Position numbers and translations under genes: made by a program. A DNA stretch of 64,000 nucleotides from Lucifuga dentata (taxonomy: Eukaryota > Chordata > Actinopteri > Ophidiiformes > Bythitidae): NCBI GenBank assembly GCA_014773175.1, contig VXCM01000981.1, positions 502,720 to 566,719 on the forward strand, written 5' to 3'. The notes below the pieces were generated by a model that searched no databases, was not told the DNA's origin, and was given only the letters and a program-made list of their open reading frames with translations. The stretch's first letter is position 1; the number at the start of each line of letters is the position of its first letter. This document shows, piece after piece, positions 27,619 through 39,600 of this stretch.

Positions 27619-30600
27619 NTTGTGTGTGAGTGAGTGAGTGAGTGAGTGTGTGAGTGAGTGAGTGAGTGAGAGACAGTGTTCCCCACTCCAAAATAAAGAT
27701 CTCACAGGAGGTTTACCTGTAGGTCATTATACTGATTGATCAGTATAAGCGCCTGAAAGTCTTTTGCAAAAAAACATAAATAAATAAAGAGGAAAAAAAA
27801 AGATAATTGTCAAAGATTTACTGCTTTTCATATCATGTAAATTTAATTTTTAGACTGTTAGAAGCAATCTGAAGACATCATGTTGAGCTCTGAGAACTTG
27901 TGATGGTCATTTGTTACTTTTTGTGTGTGTGTGTGGGGGGGNGGGGGAGTGTGCTGTGTAAATGATCAATCAATTGAAAAATCAAAAATGAGATACTCTG
28001 AGCAATAGTGAAAATCATCGCTAGTTTCAGTCCTAGACAGCACTTTCTAAATTACTAAGAAAATCATAATACAACCATATATTTCATAAATGTAACAAAA
28101 ACGACTTGAAACGACATGGAACTTCATTCATAAATAGTTACAAATTGCATTGTTTAGGCTTAAGATAAGGAGAGAAGCAACAAATAAGCAAAACATTAAA
28201 AATATTAAGACACGGGCATAAATAACATACATAAAATGTATTAGGCTATATTTTGAGTTTCTCCAGCTGGTAGCATGTTCTCATATGTTTGTGTGTATGT
28301 ATGCGTTTCTGTGTGAACGTGGATATGTGTGTGTGTTCCAAAAGACAAATGATCCTGACAGGGTGTGTTGCGTTTGCGAGGCACGTGGGTCCCACGCGTG
28401 TTGAGGCTGAACTACTTCCTCAGTGCTGGGAACAGGTACAGTACACACTGTAGATGATGTTTACTAAATTGTCACATTGTTTTATGTAAACATGAAGGGT
28501 GTTTGTTCACATCTTTTCCAAAGAAACTAGTACTTGGCCAACCTCTGTGATGCAGTTGGTTTTTGGATTCAACTCCCTCTAACCTCACAAACAAAAAGAT
28601 GATTGTTCTCAAACCCTAAGATTCACATGCACAAAGGGAGTAGAGTCGGCCTGATAACCATAATTTTGCCTTTTTTTTTTTTTTGCAATGAATCACTCTT
28701 GTCATTGCTCATTGTATAGCAAAATAATAAAATGATATGAGTCCATTTCACCTTCTCCCTTAGCTTCTCATATTTGTTAATTGGCTTTTCTACTTTATCC
28801 AGAAGATGATTTGTAAGGATAAAGATAGTGCATTGTCTATTTACATTTACACAAAGGAAGACATCTTCTGTTTCCTTCCAGAAATCCACAAAGCTCTAAT
28901 GCATAAACATTTCACTGTATACAGTATAAGAAAAACAAATATCACTTTGCCCCTTGCTTTCTTACGACTGTCTATACGTCCATTTGTCAACATGTTCTGA
29001 TGCTGAAAATTGCTTTCATCACCTCCACAGTCACCCTGATTAATTGTGATACAAATTTTGTTTTTGTTTCCCCTGGATCACCTGATGTAACACATTATGA
29101 TAAACAATCTGCTAAAAGCATTGTGGAGGCTGAGAATCTGCCTAGAAAGACAAATATTGGTTTCTACAGGGTCAGCTTGTTGATAATGATACAGCTGTTA
29201 TCATTCTGTTGTGGCTGCCCTTTTGTTGTCCTCTCCCCTCTGTTCTGTCTCTCTCGCTCTCCTTCTCCCTGTGTTTCTTCACCTGACTCTTTTTTCTTCT
29301 TCAGATTAACCACAAATATCCAGAGAGGAGATTATTAGTGGCAGAGGCCTGTGGAGCATTAGCACCATACCTGCCTGTAAGAATCTCTTTTATGCATATA
29401 TATCAAATGGGTGGAATCACAAATCTGCATTGAGAGAAAGTCTTAAATGTCTGGTGTCAGGTTTGCTCTTAAGTAGCTGTGCGTCTTTCTAAACACATGA
29501 TTGTGTATGACTGACTGGTTAGGGGTTTTGCATATCTATCTGTATGAATGTAAAGCATTAATCTGTGTCTCTCGCTTGCTTTTCCTTTCTTTTCTGCAGA
29601 AGGAGATCCGTAGCTCCCTGGTTCTGTCCATGCTGCAGCAGATGCTTGCTGAGGATAAGGCTGACATGGTCAGAGAAGCTGTGGTCAAGAGTCTGGCTAT
29701 TATCATGGGTTACATAGATGATCCTGACAAGTACTCCCAGGTACATCTGCGATAACTTGATGGAAAGCATTCTAACATGCTAACAGTCACTGCTTAACCA
29801 TTCCTCAGATATGTTTTATATTTAGAGTTTAAAATGCTGTGTATTCTCAGCAGTTCTCATAATTCCTCTGTGTTTTTGAGCATGGGTCTTCAAACAAATG
29901 TTCTGAGCGTGTGCGTGTTCCCCTCAGGGTTTTGAGCTAATGCTACTGTCAATCGGGGACCCATCAGAACGGGTGGTCAATGCAGTCCACCAGGTCTTCA
30001 TCCCTGCCTTTGCTGCCTGGACCACAGAGCTTGGCACCCTGCACTCAACCCTCATCCCTTCTCTGTTGGCACGTATAGAGAAACTGCTTAGGGTGAGTGT
30101 TTGTGAGTGGGAGTGCGCTTTCACTTTTTGAGCTTCAAACCTGAGCGTGTTTCTCCACTTCTACCTCATAGTACAAACAGAAACATCGCAATTAAATGTC
30201 CAGGAATAGTTTTGGTCCAATGTCATCTCTCTCGCCATCTTCCTCCATCTTTATTTTATACTTCTTCTCTTTCTGTAGCAAGGAGAACATGGTCTGGATG
30301 AACACAAGCTGCACATGTTCCTGTCAGCCCTGCAATCTCTCATCCCACCTCTGTTTGCCGTGGTGCTGCAGAATGCCCCCTTCACCAGCAGAGCCAAGCT
30401 CCATGGAGACATCCCTGCAATAGAGGGTAACGGGACTACATACACAAACACTTTCACACTGTCAGGATGTGCACAGAGGACGTTGCACACATGCACAACT
30501 GCACATCACCAGTAGAAGAGACTCACAAACACAGCTCCAAAATTAAAATACCATGTTTGCCAAATTTCCATTCTGGTCTTGTATGTTTGGCCCGGCAGTG

Positions 30601-33600
30601 ACCCGATTCCCCAGGCCGGCCTCTCCCCTCCAGGATGTGGCTACCATCATAGGCAGCAGAGAGATGCTGAGTGCCCTCCTCCTGCTCTATGACCACCAGC
30701 TAGAACACGAAGGAACCACCTGCTGGGACAGCTTGCTATGGGTGGTCAACCAACTGTGAGAAATATGCACATACACACACACAGACCGGAGCATTGGAAC
30801 ACACACACTGATTACCATCTGTCTCCTCTTTCTCCAGCCTTCCACAGCTTATAGAGATAGTGGGTCGCATCAACGTGACCTCATCAACCTGCGTCCATGA
30901 GTTCTCTCGCTTCTTCTGGAGGTTCTGTCGCACCTTTGGGAAGATCTTCACCAACACTAAGGTAAACCATGAGCTTCAGCAAACTTAAATATTTTGCTAT
31001 GGATTCCATTATATACAAAGAACAGTGCTACCACAACACGTCTTAAATTCTGATTTGTCTCATTCAGTCACATTTAATTATTAGAATTCCTAATGACTTC
31101 ATCCTAAAAAGCTGTAATTGGAAAGAATCCAGGGAAGGGAAGAACTGGTCTGAATTATCTAGGGGTCATTTTGAGTCCAAGGTCGTCATATAACCACTAA
31201 TCTCAGACCTCCTCTGAGATACTGTATTTGTCAAAAAGTGTAGTCTGAATTATTGAGACTCAAAATAGTACTCAGAATAGTACTTTACATGCTGTTGGTA
31301 CTGGTAATGTAGTGTTGACATTTTATGTTTCCTTCAGGTTAAACCACAGTTCCAAGAGATTCTCCGACTATCTGAGGAAAATGTTGGTAAGTGAAAGTTA
31401 GGCCAACATACACACACACATACACACACACACACTCACACTTACATTTGTTGCAAGAGTTTCTCAGCTTTCTGAAGACAATGTTGGCAAGTGGAGTTAA
31501 AATGCAAACACTGTTGGTGTAAACAAGCTATTTGGAGTCAGTTATGGGTGTTTCCCTCTTCTTTATTTTTTCATTCCTGACATCTTTCTGTAGTTAAAAG
31601 AGGCGCTTGGTCTCAACTTGTAACCAAGTAATTTAACTTTGGTATTGTGGCCATTATGAAATGTGTTTTGTATCACGATCCAGACTGTGTTTAGATTAGT
31701 TTAGGTTCTGGTTTATTTTGTCATCTACTTTTCATATACTCTTTTCCCTTGCTATTGAATGTTGCTGTATTTTTAATTTTTCCAATTTATCAAGCAAACA
31801 TAGATAAGACTTCTACTAGTTCATACATACACAGGTTTAACAATGTCTGATACCTGAATTTTTGTTAATGGTGTGAATCATCTGCAGGCATCTTTCTAGG
31901 GTGTTTAAATGTTGACCCACAATTTGGCATTCAGGAAGAGCTCCATCTCAGAGAAGGCAGAGATAATATCTCCAATAAACAGTAGAATGAGTAAACCTTA
32001 TCCTACGTTATGAGCTGGGGACAATGCTGACAATCATAGACACGCTTTATAGCAAGCTTTATATGTCCACCTTTGCTTGAAAGCAGCAAGTTCACTTCCT
32101 TTTTTTTTTTTTANCTTCCTTTTTTTTTTTTTGTAGAATCATGCAAAACTACTGAGAAATTTCTATGGTTGTAATTGTAATTGTTAAATAATATTTATTT
32201 TGGTCTGTCTTAGTCTAAATTTCCTTGTTTTTTTTTTTGTTTGTTTTTTTTTAGATGCTACAGCAGGAAACGGCATTCTGACCAAGGCTACAGTCCCCAT
32301 CTATGCCACTGGAGTGCTCACATGTTACAACCAGGTAACTTAGCAGCTCACAGCCAAATAGTACTCTGATTAAACATGACCTACTTGAAAAAAAGATGAT
32401 AATGATTTATGTTAAGAGTCCTGTGACAATGAATATGAATAGATTGTTGCACATAATGATGTAACTTGTTATCATTTGTGTGTATAGGAGGAGGATCGCA
32501 AGTTGTTGGTGGGTTTCCTGGAGGACGTTATGACCACCCTGTCTCTATCTCACGCACCTCTGGACAGCCTAAAGGCCTCCTTTGTAGAGCTAGGGTGAGA
32601 TAAGCACAAAAATATAGCATCAAGAAAAAGTTCAGTTTGTCAAATATGAATTGTGTTGATTCACAATCACGTGTTCAGTTTGTCCCAAAATATAATCACA
32701 CTTTTAAAGTCAGTCTGGAGTTTTGTAACAGTATTAGAATGATATTTACAGCTTGTTTTGCCTGTTTTCAGTGCCAACCCAGTGTACCACGAGTTGCTGC
32801 TGACTGTGCTGTGGTACGGGGTCGTTCATACGTCTGCACTGGTTCGGTGTACTGCCGCACGGATGTTTGAGGTACAAAACACACACACACAATAACACAC
32901 ACTCGGAGATACTCAAAGCTGATTTTTGTGGCTCTGATTGTTGGATTATTGACATAAATGCTAACTAGAAATGTTGTTCTTTAGACCTTTACAAGTAAAA
33001 TATAAGGATTAAAATGGAAATACAATTATGCAATAGTGACAATATGTGTATATATGTATAATATGTAATATGTAAACATCTTAATCTTTAAATACATACA
33101 TCATTATACATGCTGAATGATCTAACATTATCGTGCAGTCGTACATTATAGATACTGTACATACTCTTGATGTTTACTTATCTGCTCTACATGTGCTCCT
33201 TCTGCTTGCTATTGCTGCTGTTAACACGCATTTAATATCCAGCTATCCTCAAAAGTGCAATTAAAGACTTTGTTGACCACTGTAATGCTTATTAGCTCCC
33301 TGGTTCCAACTGTATGTCTTAGACCCTCCTGGAATTCCCATCCGACCTTTCTCTGTGCACTCGTCTCTAAAGTGATTACATAAATATCTGCTGCGTGTCA
33401 CAGAAAGGCTTAAGTCAGCAGCCTCAAAGTCTTGGCCTAAAACAGGTTTTGGGCCTGTTCTTTTTCAGCATTTTTTGACAGGTGGGAAAGTATAACTTAA
33501 TCAGAAATGTTTTTTTCTCTTGAAAAGTTTTTAAACTGTTAACTTTCAGCATTTCTGGTGGAAAGTCCACCATTATAAATCAGAACCCTCTGTCTAACAT

Positions 33601-36600
33601 CTGTGCACAGTTAAAGATCGATCTTGGCTTTGAGGTTGATCTAATCGGGGGNNNNNNNNNNNNNNNNNNNNNNNNNNNNNNNNNNNNNNNNNNNNNNNNN
33701 NNNNNNNNNNNNNNNNNNNNNNNNNNNNNNNNNNNNNNNNNNNNNNNNNNNNNNNNNNNNNNNNNNNNNNNNNNNNNNNNNNNNNNNNNNNNNNNNNNNN
33801 NNNNNNNNNNNNNNNNNNNNNNNNNNNNNNNNNNNNNNNNNNNNNNNNNNNNNNNNNNNNNNNGTAGGTAGGCTATATTCATGTGTACCTCATCCCTTTA
33901 TTGAGAAGTAGCTTCCCTTTCCCAGCACCTCCCTGTCACCATTCCATAGTAAATAGTCATCATTGTTAAAATTGTGGAATGAAAGCTGGTTCTGTACTAC
34001 ATAATTCAGGTCAGATTATTATTTCATAATAATCTGACCTGGAGTGTGTGGAAAGAGTCTGCAGCTTCATGCTTATGTTAATGTAACAGCAGTTGACTGT
34101 CATTTCATGTGCATATATGCGTATGCATGTGTGTGTATTTGCGTGTGTGCGTGTGCGTGTGTGTACACACCCCTGCTTGATACATGCAGTGCTGTTCCGT
34201 GCCTTGCAGCTACAGTTCTTGTCATTGTATATCACTTTCTTCCTATCTTTTTGTGTTTGTTTTTCATTTTTCCCTCCTTTTTCTGTTTTGCTTTTTTTTT
34301 TCTTTTCTTTTCTCTCTTTACCTTTTGGCGGTGTTGCTCGCTCTTGCCCCAATGCCCCGCCCACCTCTGTGACATCACGGCTGGCTCTGTCCAATCCGAC
34401 CAGCTGCTGGTGAAGGGGGTGAATGAGACGCTGGTAGCTCAGAGAGTGGTGCCGGCTCTCATCACACTGTCCTCCGACCCGGAAATGTAAGTGGAACAAC
34501 AACAAAACAAACCGCGCCGCGTCTCTCTCTCCCCCCCCTTCTCTTTGCCGCCTGACACAGACAGCTAGCTAACACGCTGCAGCAAGCCTGCGCCTGCCAG
34601 GAGCAAATTCAACACAAAGCAAATACAGACAGCGTCATTTGATATTTACTGCTGCTGAAGATGATGCATGTCATTTATTCAGTTTAATGAAGGATTTTCA
34701 GGTTCTCCCATCATTGAAGGATTTTTTTTTTTTTTTTTTTTTNTTTTTTTTTTTTTTTTTTTAATATTAGCAGTTGTTTGGAGTTGCTCCTGATTAGGTT
34801 TAGGCTGCTTGACTCTCACTGTCTGCCACACTAACCGGACCAGCTCTCATCGCCTCATCAGTCCAACACTAAGCAGCACTCTCACTTTCGCTGCATCGTC
34901 TGCGCGTCTGTGTGTTGAGTTTCGCGTGCATGCAGCAACAGCACAACCCCAGCATGTTCCCCACCACCCCCCACCCTCCTGTTCCTCCCCACACAACTCC
35001 GTTGAAGCAGGGCCCCTCTCTTCCTGACCGACCCATCAGCTGTTGGTTGGTTATTTTCATCCCTTCTTTCTCCTTTTTTCCCCACATCACTCTCTTTCTG
35101 TCTGTTCTTTATATCATCTATTTTTCTGTCACCTCTATGCTTCCATCCTGTCTCCCTCCTTGTCCGTCTCTTGCTGTCTCTCCCTCCCTCCTTACCCCCC
35201 TCCCACCCTGCCTCTCCTTCTCTTGCTGTGTGGTGCATTTGCAGTTGGTTCTCCGAGGCATGAGTGAAGCATTAGTAGATCGCCGGGCGGCCCCCGCCCT
35301 AATAACTCTGTGCAGTGGGCCTGAATTGTGAGTTAATTTACACTGGAAAACCTCTCACATTGTCATTTTGTTGGCTGCATCCTTAAACCCCTACAAATCT
35401 GCCATGCTGAGCTTAAAGGAACATATCGATGATTTTGCATGTTTGAGCCCAATACATTACATTACTGCCAACCATTTTTCAAATTATGCTACTGGAACGG
35501 TCAATTTTAGATTTTTTTTTTTCCCCTACCTTCCAAACTGCTATTGGTTTCAGTTCATTCCACCATGCTTCAAAAATCAACTTGTAGATACTTGACAAGT
35601 TCTTGAGATAAGTAATCCATTGCAGCGAACACATCTGTTATGTTTTTATCGACATTACTTAATTTAAGGATTCAATACAGAGATACATATGTCTCTATCA
35701 TGGAATATAGTCCCAGAAGAAGGCTGCTTTTGCCAAGAAATTAAAACCATGCCATGTAAAATCATGTGTAGGTTGTAGCAGCTGAAACACTGATTTTTAA
35801 AGTGGGTGTATCGCCTGAACATTTGATTTAGAAAGATTAGATTTGGTAAAATAACATGAAAACTGAATCACACTGTCCTCTCATCCACCTAATCCAGCAA
35901 ACCTCCACACCTCTTAGGGCCTTGTGGCAGAAGGCAGAGGCGGAGGCAGCAGCCGAGGCATGAAATAACACACAGCCTATATTATTGGAACAATGAATAG
36001 TTCATCAATTACAGTCTTAATGATGATTAATCAGTAATGAATAATGAACAGCCCTAGTTGTTCCTGTGATACTGATTTGTTGTTTTCATTGCGGTTTAAT
36101 TAGGGTCAGTATTTCTACTCATGCTTGACGATAAATCAAAGATCAGTGAAATAAAACATATTTGAGCTGCATGCGTACATCCAGACTTCCTGTTTTTGAT
36201 TGAACAGTTAGGAAATTATTGGTAGCACTATTGGAATACAGCTTCTTTCCATTTCTTTTCCTGTAGAGATACACACATGCTAATGTTTACACACTTTACC
36301 CTCAACTTGTAGATTGAGATTATTATTAATGCTTAGAGGCATAACAAGGGAGCAGTGAACAGGTCAGAAAGACCCTGCTGAATGGTTCTAACATCACCCA
36401 TTAACCTCGCTTATGGCAATTCATTCAAATCAATAAATATCTCCAGATATCTGTTTTATGTATGAAATAATTTCCTGTTATTTATGACTTCTTCAAGTTT
36501 AGCGATTTATATTATCTCTGTTCTGAAATAGCTGCTATTTCTTTATCCTAAGAGTTCAAAATTATACTAAGTGTTCAATATGTGAAGTTATAAATTGGGT

Positions 36601-39600
36601 CGTAAATAGATATTGATTATTAATGCAGTATTTTATTTAATTTTCAATACAGATGTGTGTCAAATATTATTTGCTAATTGTTGCTATTTTAAACTTTTCT
36701 TTTGGAATCAGATACCAAAAATTTAAAACACATCATATATTCTAGTCACTGCAAATAAATAAAAGTAATTAATAGTTTGGTATATATATTTTTTGTCATA
36801 GTATAGATGCACAAAATGATTGACTCTAAATTACCTAAACGGATCAATGTTGATCAGCCTGTTGCTTTTTGAACTGCCCAATAAAAAATGTAAAAGTTTA
36901 AAGTTATTCAGAGTAGTTGAACATATGCTGTTAAAATGTAAGCGTTTGTAGAAGTCAGCTAAACGTCAGCTGGCAGTGACGGTTCATTTCTGGCCTTGTG
37001 TTTGAATTTCACAGCCTCTGCCCATATAAACATAAGCATTTTGGCAAAAAGAAAAAAAAACTGTGGTACGAGTGTCAGCAGGTGAGTAACCACATTAGTC
37101 TTTACTGTGGTTGCTAACATGTAATTACAGCACAATCACTGCATCTAGATCAAACCTATGAATCATTCAGAAACGACTCAACCGGCTCTCTCATTATAAC
37201 AAAGTACACCTTGTCTTTTTAGTACAATCACTTACTGTGCACTTAACATGACTGTAGAATAGAAATTATGACAGGCCTCTATTCAGTCAACATTTGGATC
37301 AATTAGCAGAATTGATTTTAATTAAATCAGATTGTTGCATCCTTATCGATGGCTTAAAGATGTCATCTGAATTATCCCAAAATGTAGCTAACCCCTCTTA
37401 ATCTAGTGCTGCAGTTCTCAGTTCTGGTCTTAAAGTAGCATGGCGCTGCATGATTTTCATCAAGATCTGAGACTCATCAACTTCTGATCAAGTGAACACA
37501 ACTGATTGTGCTAATCAGGTTTAATACAGTTTGCTTGATTGGCTAAATTGGCTGATTTAAGATAATCAGGTGTGTGTAGAGTAGGGAGATATGGAAAATA
37601 TGCATTGCGGTGATACTTGAAGGTCATAATTGAGAACTGCTAATCTTGTGTTTCAAACAAGTTAGAAGGAAATCTGATATCTGATTGAAATAATATTTGA
37701 CACAGTCTGATTATTTATGAAAGCCACATGACTTCAAGAGTGGCACGTTAGCTATAAGTGGTCTTAGACTGTCGATCTGCTTTCAGTTCGGTGAGGATAT
37801 CCACTATTCCTGCCTTTGGTACCATCATGGAGACCGTCACGCAGAAAGAGGTAGGAAACAATGTCAATCCCTGCACGTCGTTGGATCATTTTGTGAAGTG
37901 TGATAAAATATGTATAAATGTGTGTGTGTGTGTAGCTGCTGGAGCGTGTAAAAATGCAACTAGCATCATTCCTGGAAGATCCTCAGTACCAGGACCAGCA
38001 CTCTTTACACATGGAGATCATCAGGACGTTTGGACGGGTCGGACCCAACGCAGAACCGCGATTTAGAGATGAGTGTACGTAAAAGAAACATACACAGAAA
38101 AACCTAGATTACATATATGGAAACTCAGCATCTTAAACCTGTTTTTATTTTTCATATTTCTAGTCGTGCTGCCTCACCTACATAAGCTGGCACTGGCTAA
38201 CAACAGCCAGACAGCGGAGAGCAAGCGGATCGACATCGCCATGCAGCTGTTTGAGGCCTACAGCGCCCTCTCCTGCTGCTGTATCCTTCTCCACTTCTTA
38301 TACATTTACAAATATGGATTGTATTTCCAAAGAATTTACAAGCCGTCCTAACGGTGAGTCAGAAGAAAGACCTTTACAATATCAGATCAACAGCAAGCCG
38401 CACCAGTCAAATATATCTCAGAAGCCAGCAGTTGTTGCTTTACTCTTGAGTGTGTGTGTGTGTGTGTGTGTGTATGTTGGCAGTGTTTCTGCTTTGGCAG
38501 GAGGGGAAAAGGAAAATAAGCTGCCTCCATTTTTGGGGCAGAGGTAATTACAGGGTCTGTTTCAGCAGAGGAAAGGATGAGAGGGAGCGAAAGAGTGCGC
38601 GAGTGGAAGAAGGAAAGCAAACATTGAATCCGATCTGCGCTCACGGTTCCCAGGATCCGTCTCACTTCTACCTTTCCTGCGTCTCTGTGATTCTTCCTCC
38701 CCATACCGTTTCTGCTTTCTCACACTCATCTCTTTCCTTTTTCTACCCACCACACCCACCCCTCTCTCTCTCACACACACATACACACAGAGGACAGCTG
38801 GTCTGAGGTTCAGGCTTGTGGGTCTTTGTCAGGCTGTGATCAGGAGGTAAAGCCTCGACCTCAGCGGCTTTACCTCCCACTGCACGTCTTTCTCTTATAA
38901 TCAGTGTGACAAGCGGTGAAATTGTACATTCCCCATTTCTAAAAATACAGATTTGTTCATCCTGTGCCTCATAAAGCTCCAGGCCATGACAGGCGGCAGA
39001 ACACATGCAAGGAGCTCTGAAATCAGAAATGGGCTAACTAGCATTTTTTCCATCATCAGAATGGAGTTAAATTAACTTTCATTTAGCATCATGTTTTAAA
39101 ATGAAAAACTGAGCCTCTGCACTTGTTTTGCATCATTGTTCCAGTCCTTAAATTCCTCTGCAGTCATTTCAGAAGAGGTGATGGTCAACTACTTCCTGCC
39201 TGGCCTCAGGTGTCTACGAGCCGACATGGAGCAGCTCTCACCCGAGCACGAGGTCGGGACACACACACACACTCACACACACTCACAGAAAGAGAGAGAG
39301 AGAGAGAGAGAATATTCATCCACGTCCCTTGCAAATGGACCAGATTCTCTCTCTCTTCATCTTCATCTTTCACTCTAAGAGGATCTCACACACACTCGCA
39401 CACTAAAGGCAGACAGTCTTACACGCTCACACACACCTCTGCTGCTTTTATTTGTGACTCAGAAATCTCACGGGACCCGTTTTCATGTGAACATTTTCCA
39501 GAGTTGACTAATGATCAGCTGAATCCTTTTCCTCTCCGCACATCCAGACAGAAATCCGTTTCCAAACTCAGCAGACCGTCGTCGTCTCCCTCAGGGACGT

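Larger units (their letters stand above)
35328..37786 (+). other. RELCH intron after the alternative exon pair
   Basis: A 2.5-kb AT-rich intron with TTAA element copy B at its start and one orphan exon-like segment (37015-37081), listed separately. Nothing else was recognised. Confidence 0.55.

Noticed and set aside
34044..34490. 148-codon plus-strand frame ending over RELCH exon 'a'
   Set aside because: Only the last part is exon; the upstream portion is intron with GT repeat and pyrimidine tract. No separate gene.
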